Assembly: GCA_963969595.1 (NCBI GenBank)
Contig: OZ018408.1
Location: 38,936,108 to 39,000,107 of the forward strand
Direction of reading: 5' to 3'
DNA length: 64,000 nt
DNA from: Neckera pumila
Taxonomy: Eukaryota > Streptophyta > Bryopsida > Hypnales > Neckeraceae
Position numbers and translations under genes: made by a program. Shown here piece by piece: positions 51,801-62,684 of the stretch. The notes beneath the pieces were generated by a model. It made no database searches. It saw nothing but the letters and a program-made list of their open reading frames with translations, and had not been told where the DNA came from. Every line of letters starts with the position of its first letter. Position 1 is the stretch's first letter.

Positions 51801-53674
51801 CTACTGCGACATAATTAGCAATCTAATATTTTAGGGCTTCGTACACGTGACGAGTGTATTTTGACTGGGTTGTATTGCTGATTTTTGCTCTTATGATCGT
51901 CACAATACAGACAGTTCATGTGGACTCTATGTCTGGAGCACCAACTACACTGTTTGTTTTGGAAACAGACCGAGGCCTCACTTGGGAGGTTTGTCTCCAA
52001 TCTACCTCTTTGTTGTAATTCCTTGAAGCTTTCGTGATCGAGTGGATTTGTAGACTTATGCCTTGTCAAATATAATACTGAGAAAAGTGTTTCCTTTGTT
52101 GCGTCAGGCTGCCAGTAAGTTACATGAGGAACATGCCGATGGTGTTGATAATGGCATTTATCGATCTAGACGAGAATGGCTTGGGAGAACTCATTATCTT
52201 CTTGCTCTAGAAAGGTGAGGCGTCGGTTTAAGAAGTTCCGGCCTCAGTATCTTGCTTTGGTAGATAATGTAAGGTTTAATCATTTAAATTGTATTGTGAG
52301 TAGGTCTTTGACTCACGGAATACTAAGTAAAATCTATTTGTGACAGGTCCGGATCAAATCCTAAAGCTTTCAGAGTTTTCAGACCAGCTAGTGGTGAAGC
52401 CCCAAGGTATGGACTGCGCTTTTCTGAATTGCGAGTGCTCGTTATCGCTCTTGTTGATTTTCCAGTTGTGCTGTTTGCCAGATTCTGTTCCTTTCGAGGA
52501 GATTGGGGAAAAACAACTTATGTTGAGATGGGTTTATGTACACAAGGAAGTTCTGAGTAAGCAAGCGAAACTGGTTGTATTTTTGCAGGGAAATGCCATT
52601 CTCTGAACTGCGCAGCAAATATACCAAGGTATCCTCAGCAGACCAGGCCAAGCCTGGGTGGATTGAGGATTTCAGCATCTCAGCAGATCAAGTACGTAAT
52701 ATTGTGCCCGCTCTACTCGATATTGAAAATTTCCTTGTCCTGTGATTTCATCGCTACTCTGGTGCCAGGTTTGGTGTTGTGAAGCATTTCTCCGTTGTTC
52801 TAGTATTAGTTGGTAGTGGTTGGTGCTGGTGCTGGTGCTGGTGCACTCGCAGCAAATAACTGGATGGCTGTGTGTTGTCTATACCTACAGTGCCTGCATG
52901 GGCCAAAGTGCAAAACGGGTTCAAGTTGCACAATTGGCCGAAGAGTGCAGCAGGTGCATATCTTGGGAGGCTTAATTTTACCTGTGTGGGGAACGGTTGA
53001 GAAGGCTCTATCCAAGCAGGTTCGTGTGCCCTCGTGATATCGCACTTAAAGTCAATAATGACCGATATAGTATACGGGTAGCAACATTAAATTTTGATCT
53101 CCCTGAGTGATGCTAACAAACGCAGTTTGAGAACCCCATTATTTTATGTGTTTGTTTGGTGGTGGTTATGGTGGTTGCACAATTTCGTTGTTAGCTAATC
53201 GTGATTTTAGTAAAAATATGTGATTTTAATGATGTAGTTTTCAATGTGTTGTTGTGGCTGCATGTCCTCACAGATACGAAAAAGTCACAAGAGGTTACGC
53301 GTTGTGCGACTTGAGACGACCACCGAAGGCCGCCGGATTGTGGGCCTTCATATTCCCAACGCTGCAGTTGAAGCTGTTTTGTCAGGTCAGACTTGTCTTC
53401 TAACATGACATGTTGGTTTGCTTGACAGTCATACTCAACGAACTCGAGTATTTCAATCTTTCGAATAGAAATTCGGTTATAATTGCATGCGAGGAGGAAC
53501 GTCTGGCAAGTACGACCGCTACGATGATGTTTTTTTCGGTCTAATTATTCTCGTTATAGATGGACGAATGCAGAATGTTATTATGTTTTTTAACACGTGG
53601 GCGCTAACAAAGTTGTGCTTTTGGCAGGGCTCAATGATCTTCAAGTGAAGTCTATGGACGATTCAGGGGGATAG
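42871..53674 (+). CDS. FGT1: Strawberry-notch/FORGETTER1-type chromatin helicase with LSD1 and PHD zinc fingers (31 exons)
   Basis: Exons: 42871-43365, 43888-43953, 44195-44368, 44588-44718, 44855-44931, 45216-45397, 45714-45791, 46050-46182, 46328-46388, 46526-46607, 46704-46829, 47152-47295, 47641-47740, 47944-48014, 48214-48386, 48551-48644, 48937-49034, 49159-49294, 49428-49534, 49883-49978, 50252-50339, 50742-50862, 51068-51194, 51431-51554, 51911-51988, 52108-52214, 52347-52406, 52589-52691, 52891-53019, 53274-53385, 53628-53674. Phases agree throughout; 1239 residues. Two LSD1-type zinc fingers (C22/25/40/43 and C71/74/89/92); Walker A GDGAGVGK (262-269); DECH box 374-377; PHD finger C4HC3 (C633-C677); SBNO helicase C domain after it ([15 protein letters not shown]). 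Arabidopsis FGT1 interacts with chromatin remodellers and sustains heat-stress memory. Intron 9 uses a GC donor; the exon 22 donor has an alternative one codon earlier. Confidence 0.96.
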
Positions 53675-54427
53675 CTATATCCAGACTGGTGTAAATTTTC
53701 TTTAGTCATTTTTTTGTCATTAGAAATTTATTATGAACCTGCAAGAGATAACATACTTACACTAGTCCAGCCGTTGGCTTCATTAAACGATCAATGATTT
53801 CCGTTCAAAAGCGTTCTGAGCAGTCCATGTATATAGTGCTATCACATTGCAGTTGAGCTTAATACATTAGAAGTTGTACGTTATTTGTGACGTGCACGAG
53901 AAGTGCTAGTGGACTTTGATTATAAAGTCCAAGTGGACTTCGATTATAAAGTTCACCAGCTCTTTGTAAGGCATGGAACCCTGATTAGGGTTTGGAATCT
54001 TAAATTGATAATGCACACATTTGTATGTACTATCTTGTCCTTCTGTTCATCTAATGAGATTGTGGAAAGTGAGTTTGGATTGCAGAACAACCTTGTTGGT
54101 AATGTAGAATGAGTTCGTCGTTGCTAGGGACAGTTGGATGCATCTTTAAGTTCACGTGCTTGTTATTTGCAGCTCAAGTTGAAAATGTATTACGGACCCC
54201 GACTGCAAAACTGTAGTTCGAATGGGTTACATCAGAAAAATCTCTATTACAGCAAATTGGTATCCATAGCTTAACCAAGTCAACGAAACGAGTCCTAAAC
54301 TAGAATCGAGGAAGAATGAAATGTTATACTCACAGGGACGCTTGAATCGCTGCATTCCGTGACTTTGGAGGTCAGCTTCAGGGATTCACTAGGATTGGAC
54401 GGACCATCCAGCAACGGAGATCGAGAT
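53675..54427 (+). other. 3' flank of the FORGETTER1-like gene
   Basis: Probable 3' UTR and spacer. It contains a direct repeat of a ~24-bp unit (GTGGACTT.GATTATAAAGT) at about 53909-53955. No gene was recognised. Confidence 0.45.
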
Positions 54428-55044
54428 TCAAGCCTTCTTCTGTTGAGAGAGTTTTGAAGTAGTGGGGCTGAGGGCGAGCGTGTGCATTTGGACTTCCACT
54501 GATACATTCTCTCCATGATGTTTGTATTGCTGGTCGTTTTTATTCACATGCTGTCTTTGGTGCCTGCTGCAGTGATGGTGCCAATCATGGTGGTGCCCAT
54601 GCTGATGTCTCCGGGAATGGTGTCTTTTGTGATGCCGGCTCAGGTGGTGGTGTATTTTGTGATGCCTTCTACGGTGATGGTGCCGTCTGTGGTGCTTACC
54701 ACGGTGATGGTGCCGTCTACGGTGATGTCCACAGTGATGGTGGAGTCTTCTTCGACGGTGGCTTCCGCTGCGACGGGGCCTTCTTTTGTAACGCCTCTGA
54801 GGCACACCAGCTCGAGCAATGGCACGCGCCTTGGTGGATTTGTAGATCGTTCCCTTCCGCAGAAGCTTCCCTTTCTGAATTAGATTCTGAAGGTGGTGAG
54901 GATCAATTTCTTCTCCCTGGAATCCAGTGTCTCATCGTAAGTGGCCTCTAGATGCTTGCGTACTTGGACCAAGTTAGCACCTCTGTGCTGCTTGGTGACG
55001 TGAGTGATAGCTGCTCGGACTAAGGCACACTTTGGTATAAGCAT
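54428..55044 (-). pseudogene. Linker-histone-like (H15) remnant with out-of-frame His/Arg-rich tail
   Basis: On the minus strand an ATG at 55044 opens LVRAAITHVTKQHRGANLVQ, then VRKHLEATYDETLD, which resembles the first two helices of the histone H1 globular domain. After about 54925 the domain continues only in another frame, as EEIDPHHLQNLIQKGKLLRKG, then TIYKSTKARA. That frame then runs into a His/Arg-rich repeat to a stop at 54428. In the third frame the same DNA reads KPPSKKTPPS and TAPSP repeats broken by stops, which looks more like an ancestral H1 tail. I infer a decayed linker-histone-like gene. A sequencing indel or an unusual gene is possible. Confidence 0.4.
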
Positions 55045-57968
55045 GGTGGCTAGTGACAAACCTTAGTCTAGGTGTTGAAAATCGAATCCTCTCATCATCA
55101 GTCACAAACAAATTGAAGTTGTTTATAGATATACTGAGGATAGAAATCGTACATCGTATCCAAAATCGTATCCAAAATGATGAGCTCATCCTAGAATCGT
55201 ATGATGTGAAATTGGATATTCTTACTTGTTCAGTGACTATGTTTTTTAAGGTTGAAGAGACATGTCCTCTTGTGAAGAGATAAATAGATGGAGGTCTTGT
55301 GGAATGCTAATGTATTTGCTAAATTGTTAAGTCTTTGATCTCTTCTCTACTATTCATATAGTGGGATGTATTAACATGTAGTGTAAACATAATTTGGCTT
55401 AAGCTCTAGTGATTCTAGTGATATCTTGCAATAAAGATGGAGTTGTTACCCCCTTTGAATTAAGATTCTCATTCATGGTGAGAAAAGTATAATTTTTAAG
55501 AACTACAACTATTAAAGTTATGTGCAACTTGCCTTTTGACTCATTCTTTAATTTATGACAAATCAAATTTACTATCTACCACATGTCATGTTTATGATTG
55601 CCAATGTATCTTCACTACAAACTCTCTTTGAATGTTGAAAGGTTTATTGAGAACTATTCCTTATTCTTCAATTATGAAAGTTTTGATAACCATTTAGCAC
55701 TACCTTGAAAAGCATTTTTCATCCCAAAAAATGACAAAGTTTTTAAAAATAGGTAGTGAATGGTCTTTGAAAACTAAGAACATAATATTGAAACAACTCA
55801 GATAAATAGTACATCCACTAGCCGCAATAAAGGCATGGTAGGGTCACCAAAGAAGCCCAAATATTTAGATAATGGTATTATAATCTTATGACATAGATAT
55901 ACTTCCAACAAAATCCTTCAAGTTCAATTGTAATTGTAGATGTGTTGTAGATGTCTAGCACAAGGGCTATCATTTGTTTTGTCAATTATTAATGCAACCT
56001 AGGAACTCATATATTACAAGAATCACTTCATTATTGGGACATAATTGGGGAACCAAAAAGAATCATGCACAAACAAATATGGTGTTCAGACTCAACTTTC
56101 AACCGTACATTCAGTTGTGTTGAATAGACATGTCCTAATAGGATGCAAAAAAACTCTAAATACATCAACTCACAATTCCAATTTTTTTGCATATGACTGA
56201 TATATATATATATAATACCCCTTTTTTACTCTAGACTCTTTTGGCTAAGAGTCAATTTTTTGAGATCAATATTTCTATTAGCAATTCCTAACAATATCTT
56301 CAATTCTTTAAGACATAAGCTCTTGTGTTATGGGGCAACTTTTATATATAAAAAATACCAAATTTGTCATTGAAATTTGCAAAAGTGTTTACAATACTAC
56401 TATGGCAATTTCCAAATCATGGGGGGTATGACATGAAGGACCAAACTCTTCATAGAAGGTCATCTCTCTATAGACAATAGTTCATGCATTAGAGTATTGT
56501 AGGCTTGGTCTTGTGATTCTCCCCTTCTAAGGTAGAACCACCTATTTCCGACCAAGGAGCTATATCCAGCCTATGAGGTGTAGTTGTTTCCAACCAAGGC
56601 TAGAAAAAATTTCCAACCAAAGCTTAGAATGTAGTTTTTTTCCTCCTTTTCAAGGTTGGGACTAATAAGGGCATGACACATGTCCCAAAGTGTTCCAAAG
56701 TGTGCAAGAAGTAGTGAACGGGAAAGTAGTCACTTGACTTATCGGAATTGGAAGAGTCTAGACTTTGCCTACTAGTTTGGACAACTTTTTTGCTCCCAAA
56801 AATGATAGTAATTTCAATTTGGAGAATAGAATTATGAAAAATTTGGAGTCCCCGTATTTCCTATTTTTCTACATGGGAAAAATTTGCATCGTCTCATACT
56901 GCTCATGATATGTCCTAGAATGACTTGAGTGATTGGGTATGCATGGTTCTACCTGAAATTTTCACTCAGATAATTTGTTGAAAACTTCTCAACTTCAAAA
57001 AAGTATCTCCAATACTCCTCAAGACCTTCTATCTTCCGCACGCATCATAAATAGAATATCCAAAGAAAAGCTTCAGACGATTCTTAGAATTCTTCGATGC
57101 AACGTAGAGTAAGTTACTTAGCTCTTGTAATCCAACCAGAGATGTCAATTCCATTTTTGAATGTTCAAACTCGCCCATATACTTCAAATTCAGCGCCTTG
57201 ACACGAGCTTGGCTGTGGACATTTCATCTTCAATTGTAGTTTTCTCTAGCTTGGGACAATTCATCACAATATCTTCGGCTGGGGTTGGAAGACCCAGACA
57301 CAAGACTTTGAACGGGAAATTTCCAACTACATACTCTTCAAGCTGGCGGTTGCACGGAGGCTTTGGAAGGAAGAGCTCCAGGGCTGTGAGAGCCACAAGG
57401 ACAGCTCCAAAGTTGCAGTCAGAGGGACGAAGAATGGTAGGATTTTATAATGAGAGTGCAAGGGGAGTCTTTTCAATTGCATTCAGCATTGATAGGATCG
57501 GCTTTGAATTGATTCGCCGATGGCAATCGTACTCTTATTTTAAGCTCCGAGGTTTGCATGTCTTGATTACAGGGCTTTCCAATGTTTAAGTTCTCATCCA
57601 TTTTGTAAGTACCATGCTCTTTACAAGCCTCGAATCCCTCGATCATAAGGTTCATATTTATACCTTTTTTTGTGCTCCTTTTAAGGCTCAACTGCGGCGT
57701 CCATTGCATTGCTTGGCTCATACCCAGCATTTACTGGTCCATGGACCGCGCTACTATCGGTAGTGTCTTCGGCACATATTGAGTAATGCAAACTCTTTGA
57801 CGCAATTACTCTTTTAGGTCTGGTTCATGAAGCCAGTATCAGCATCAGCATCAGGATTTGAAATTCGTACCCGTCCAACAATGGATACTCAGGCTTGGTG
57901 AAACACGTCCGGCATGTCTGGAAATGGCATAGCTTCCGCAATTGCTTGAAAACAGTCTCACGGTCACT
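55045..57968. other. Intergenic DNA, AT-rich then gene-like GC near 57.1-57.9 kb
   Basis: No gene was recognised. 55.3-57.0 kb is AT-rich, with a TA run near 56200. 57.16-57.9 kb is GC-richer, with open frames on both strands (+57161-57589; -57730-57473), and may be the 3' UTR of the minus-strand membrane-protein gene. Confidence 0.35.
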
Positions 57969-59137
57969 TCACGAATTGCACAGTATATGCCAAAAGGAGG
58001 CTAGGATTATCACCGAGAAAGAAAACAGAGGCAGGATCACGAATATGTCAATCACCACTGGCGTTGCTTTGGCCTTCACATAATCATTTCGGTTGTTGCA
58101 CAAGTCGAAATACTTCGGGCCGTCTCGTCTGAGCTCATGTATTGTTTGCACAGCCACCTGAGAACATTTTCCTCGATAGTCAGCTCAAGGAGAATGAAAA
58201 AAGGAGAAAGAATTGTAAATGTCTGGCGAGTAGAAATGACCACAATCTCTCCAGTCCATACACCAGGGTAATCGTGCAGTTTGCGTGCACCAATGGTCAT
58301 TATACACGTTTCATGTCAAAAATGAAAAATAATTGAAGGAGGCAAAACGGCAAATCACACCACGAACATCTTGGAAGGACAGGCACAAAGAGAATTGAGA
58401 TAATAATGCAAAACCACCACGGCTTGCTACCCAATCACCACTCTGTGCTAACCTAGAGTAGTCTGTCTCCGGGGTGCTTGAGCTAAGGGGTCGGCATCCC
58501 AACAGTTGCGAAGGGAAAAGGAAAAAAACGATAAGAAACTCCAAGCTTAGGCTGAAATGTCCACTTAATACTTCAAAAGCATAAAAAAAAATGTGATTAC
58601 CAATCTGCAGCTAGGGGCAAGAAACAGTACCATCAAAGTCTGCTCTTCCGAACTCAGAACGCTTTTCAAGGATCCAATAGTTCGGTACTTCTGGAAAACG
58701 CCACGAACAGCGATGATCGATGCAAGAGATGACAGCGAGAGTGGCGTCCACAAGTTACGACACTCCAAGAGATTCGACTGCGCTACACAGAGAAGTAGCA
58801 CCACTTGGAACAGAAGAGAAAGACAAACTAAACGAAGAATTTCATCCTGCGCCTCTCTAATCTGTTTGGAGTGGCGAGCAACCCTTCGCTCGAAGAGTAT
58901 GATCGTCTTGTCCAGATGTTCTTCCAATGCCCGGGCGCGAAGGTCGGCCTTAATCCACACCAGATTGGACGGGCTTAATCCACCCAAATGTTGCTCGCCG
59001 GAACCAAACTTTACGTCCACCGCCCCAGGACTCTCACCAAGCCCCTTCCCACGCACAGCAGCAGCCTTTGCGTTCTCTAGGGCAATGGTCGGACAACTCT
59101 CAGTCGGTGCGACGGCAATCTCTGGCGCGATCCCCAT
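57969..59137 (-). CDS. Uncharacterised three-helix membrane protein with coiled coil (2 exons)
   Basis: Minus-strand exons 59137-58601 and 58157-57969 (intron GTAATC...TTCTCAG, phase 0), giving 241 residues. The N-terminal ~75 residues are Ala/Gly/Pro-rich and variable-looking. Then comes a charged helix, ALEEHLDKTIILFERRVARH, then SKQIREAQDEI, leading straight into hydrophobic segments: RLVCLSLLFQVVLLLCVAQS, a second LSSLASIIAVRGVF helix, and near the C-terminus VVIDIFVILPLFSFSVIILA. Membrane location is inferred from these helices. I know no function for it. An in-frame TAG immediately precedes the ATG, fixing the start. The start codon overlaps the first unit of the 34-bp minisatellite upstream. 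Confidence 0.65.
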
Positions 59138-59640
59138 CTATCAATCACCCGAGCAAACCCTAAAACTACATCCATCAATCTCCCGAGCAAAGCCTCAAAC
59201 TGCATCTATCAACCCCCCGAGCAAAGCCTCAAACTGCACCCATCAATATTCCCGAGCAAAACCTCAAGCTGCATCTATCAATTTCCCGAGCAAACCCTAA
59301 AACTACATCCATCAATCTCCCGGAGCAAAGCTTCGAACTCAATTCATCAATCTCACGAGCAAAGCCCCAAACTGCATCGATCAATCTCACGAGCAAAGGC
59401 CAAAGTGCATCAATCAAGCTCACGAGCAAACCCTAAAACTACATCCATCAATCTCCCGAGCAAAGCCTCAAACTGCATCTATCAATCCCCCGAGCAAAGC
59501 TTCAAACTGCATCCACCAATATTCCCGAGCAAAGCCTCGAACACAATTCATCAGTTTCACGAGCAAAGTCCCAAACTGCATCCATCAATTTCACGAGCAA
59601 AGTCCCAAACTGCATCCATCAATCTCCCGAGCAAACCCTC
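59135..59640. repeat. 34-bp minisatellite, ~15 units, with higher-order pattern
   Basis: Unit consensus CATCCATCAATCTCCCGAGC followed by AAAGCCTCAAACTG. Units 1, 5 and 9 share an ACCCTAAAACTA variant, units 4 and 12 an AATATTCCC variant, and units 6 and 12 a TCGAAC-(T/A)CA variant. This indicates a repeat of about four units. It sits directly upstream of the minus-strand membrane-protein start codon, and its minus strand supplies many GATGGATG-type ATGs. Confidence 0.9.
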
Positions 59641-59778
59641 ACCTTCGTGCTTTGACATTCTATGGCTTGCTCCTGGGGAGGAAATCGTGATGTGTGTATT
59701 TGTCACCAGCCAAAAAGACGATGTTCCCAATTGTGTCTCCGTTCGCTTCCGAGCTCCCTGGAGGTCGGATTGATCTTG

Positions 59779-59875
59779 GCCTAAGGTAGACAACCCTATT
59801 ACCACCCTGATTTGGAATCTGAATATCTTGGGGCCAATTCCAAGAGGGGCACATATTTTTCAGAGGTGTAAGTGG
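59779..59875. repeat. Half copy of the palindromic MITE at 60902
   Basis: CTAAGGTAGACAACCCTATT, then ACCACCCTGATTTGGAATC, resembles the left arm of the 60902 element. The right arm is not clear. Confidence 0.4.
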
Positions 59876-60014
59876 AATTATAATTTTCCAAATAAAATTG
59901 TAATTTTTGTGACTTTTTGATGTGAGCTGCCTTGAAATTACAAAACAGTTAATAGAGTAGAGTCACAACATCCTATAAATATCCCATAACTATCTTTCTA
60001 TGTATTTATGGTAC

Positions 60015-60697
60015 TTAACTCATAAATGCTACGGTTAATGTTTGGCATCCAATGGGTGACAAAGAATCCTTTTAACCCCTAAAGGACCAAGCTGTGTTTT
60101 TTTGGCAACATAGCAATTTTGGGCAACTTACTTCGGATGGAGTATTTATTTTTTTCCTTTGAAAATTTTACACAACATGTGTCCGAGGAGTAGCTTTAAG
60201 GCCCAACAATTTTCATAACTTCTGACTACATAGTTAAAAAGTTATAGCATGATATGTGGTTTTCTTTGAACTTTAGGCAGCCTGGGCAGCTCAAAAAATT
60301 CTTTAAAAATGACTTTTAAAAAAAATAAAAAATTTGAATTTGGTTCTTTAGATTTATATATACATAGAAAACTTTGAATCATTCAATTTCAATCTATGAG
60401 TCAAAAGTTATGAGGATTTAAAGTTTGCGGGTAAAATTTTCAAAAAATAAAAATAAAAACTCCATCCATAGTAAGCTGCCCAAAATCGCTATGTTGCCAT
60501 AAAATGCAGCTTGATCCTTTTGGGGTTAATAGGACAAAAGTGCAACTATGCATCCTTGAAATTTTATTGTGAAAAGGTAAGGTCTTCTATAGAAGTTTGA
60601 CTTCCAATGAGTGCTTTTGCAATTTTTTTAAACAAATGAATCACACGATATCCAAAGAGATGATTTCCACAATCACTAGTCCATCCGATAAGGGTTT
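60015..60697. mobile_element. Family B element B3, interrupted by a nested family A element
   Basis: Left part 60015-60071 (TTAACTCATAAATGC, then GGCATCCAATGGGTGACAAA) and right part 60530-60697 (TAGGACAAAAGTGCAACTAT ... TCCGATAAGGGTTTGG) match B1 and B2 in order. The gap is filled exactly by the element at 60072-60529. The right end is degenerate (GGGTTTGG for GGGTTAA). Confidence 0.7.
60072..60529. mobile_element. Nested TTAA element A7, 458 bp, with long inverted repeats
   Basis: Left end TTAACCCCTAAAGGACCAAG and right end (reverse complement) TTAACCCCAAAAGGATCAAG. The inverted match continues for about 85 bp (GGCAACATAGC.ATTTTGGG, GATGGAGT blocks). Both arms correspond to the right end of A3. 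TTAA is present at both junctions with B3. Confidence 0.85.
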
Positions 60698-60901
60698 GGT
60701 ACTTATTATTATAGAAATGACATGTTATCCCTTATCGACATTAAATACACTAATTTTTGTCAAAAATTGAGCCGATTTGGATGTTTTTTTGGACAAAATT
60801 GGGGGCCTAAAGTAAGATGACGGAACAGGGCAGCAAACCAAATTGGGCTGCTCTACCTTACAGGGTGCCTTACATAGTACCGATATTCAGAAGACAGTCA
60901 C

Positions 60902-61042
60902 CACTAAGGTAGACTAGCCTATTACCGCCCCATCTCAATTCCATCCTTATGTACCCATGGGGTACATTTCAAATCAAAAATTTGCACCTTAGGTACATGA
61001 GGGCGGAATTGTTGGGTGATAATAGGTCGGTCCACCTTAGTG
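60902..61042. mobile_element. Palindromic MITE, 141 bp, ~50-bp arms
   Basis: Left arm CACTAAGGTAGACTAGCCTA and right arm (reverse complement) CACTAAGGTGGACCGACCTA, both continuing through TTAYCRCCC and AATTCC to CTTATGTACC/CTCATGTACC. It could fold over nearly its full length. No coding capacity. Confidence 0.75.
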
Positions 61043-62684
61043 GGAGATGCATAATTGGCAAAAAATAAATTTCAAATTGTGATTATGTTTTGGAAAATAC
61101 ACCTGGAGTGCTGCCTGCAGTAGTCTCTTTCTTCAGCAGAAGATGAGCACATTCTTCCACCCACACTCCTTCCTCCCCAGCAGATCCGATCCCAAAATCC
61201 AACAGCGCTGTTTCCATGTGGCTGAGCCATCTTCACATAATGTCCTCACTATGTTGCCATCGCAGAAATCCAGCAAACCTTCTTCCATATTCTTCTACAG
61301 CCACAAAATATGTGAAAATCAGTTTTAAAATTGAATTTGTTGCACAATTTGCAGCGTTTATAGCATCTTGAGCTTTTATGAAAATCACAGTTGGGATCAC
61401 CGCTAACCACTCTGCTCCTGCTTCGCTATTTTGAGTTCCATGTAACTTATGTTTTGCCATTCCTGCACTTGTAAGCCTGTCCATAGCTCTTTCGCAGCAC
61501 GACCTCTGCGCTTACATTTCCTTGTACAGTTTTGCACAAACTTCATGGACTATGGTTTAGGGTTAGACGATCATGTTGAGGGAGAAGTCTTTCTGATTTA
61601 TTACATTCGCATGGGCCATGGGGGCAGCCGAAGAGGAGGTTATGTCAAGCTGGAATCGACCATAACTAGGGTCACCGTACCTTTTCTTGACAGCATCTGG
61701 GAACGGGAAGTGCAAATACGGTGCCAAGCTATGGCTGCTTTCTGAGTAGAATACTCTGCAACAGCTACTCAAATGAAAGCGCCGTTTCTGATTTTTCCTG
61801 TCTATGTGTGCAGAAAGACCTCAGTTGTGACTAGATATCTCTGGCACTTGCCATTTTGTGTGATCTCTTGATTGAATGTTTCAATTTGAATCCGGGCGAA
61901 GTAAGTTATCCTATGTTTCATGCCATATTCGGATGAGTTACTGGGGTTTAGGAATTCAAATGTTGGTAGTGTTTGTGGCAGTTTGGGAAAGAATAATCGA
62001 GTTTCGTCAACATACATTGCGACAAGATTTGTAACTTAGTATCATGGTTTTCTCTGCCTCTACAGCCAATTTGCTTCGTACTGCTTTTTTCAAAAGTGTT
62101 ACTACGTATAATATAGCACTATCGATTGCCATACTGCAATACTTAAGTCATCCGAAGCCACTTCTGCAATTACTTAAAATATTATTGACTTACACATTTG
62201 CAAGTGCAGTTTCCTTGCGGATTGTTAATTTCATGGCAGCAGACTTTCTTACCACGACGATAAACCCGGAGAAGCACAAGAGGACAAGCTCTCGCGTGAA
62301 CAGAGGTAATGCTCCAACTCTGTTTCAGAAACTTCAGCAATCAGGACATGTGGCACTCGTTTGGAATGCGCAATTGTCAGGTTTGCAGATAGTTTCTCCT
62401 CCAAGACACCTTTCCATGCGGCCACTCTCGTTTTGGATGTACATTCCAGTGCCGACTCATGATGGTGACCCCGAATTATGGTGCGCGACAATCACCCAGA
62501 AAGTGAAACCCTAATGAGTTCGTGTCTGAGCCAATGCCCATCTGACAGTCTTATCCACAACCCCTGACGTGGCCCACCGAGCCACAACCTCGAGCTCTTA
62601 TCCATTTATCGCTGCAGGTTTTCACATCACCATTCTTCTCTTTGCAATTTCGGCCTTGCTTTGTTCCTCATCATTCTTTCAGCA
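61043..62684. other. Intergenic or unresolved gene-like DNA upstream of the zinc-finger gene
   Basis: 61.13-61.75 kb is GC-richer, with open frames on both strands (minus 61484-61233, plus 61449-61745). A 156-codon plus frame at 62044-62514 begins with hydrophobic segments. None is recognised and no consistent spliced model emerged. The last ~100 bases before 62685 are probably the 5' UTR of the zinc-finger gene. Confidence 0.3.

Noticed and set aside
54515..54883. Plus-strand frame rich in MV repeats over the His-rich region
   Set aside because: It is the antisense reading of the GCACCATCACC-type repeats; composition comes from the repeat, and the H15-like evidence is on the minus strand.
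57161..57730. Additional exons of the minus-strand membrane protein or a separate gene
   Set aside because: Open frames exist on both strands but no splice model joins them with consistent phase and motifs; left as unresolved.
58593..59773. Plus-strand open frames with repeated SISRAKPQTASI and similar peptides
   Set aside because: They are readings of the 34-bp minisatellite and the antisense of the membrane-protein exon; unit length is not a multiple of three, so frames shift between units.
62044..62514. 156-codon plus-strand frame as a membrane-protein gene
   Set aside because: Hydrophobic start only, no motif, a competing frame on the other strand, and no support for expression from sequence alone.
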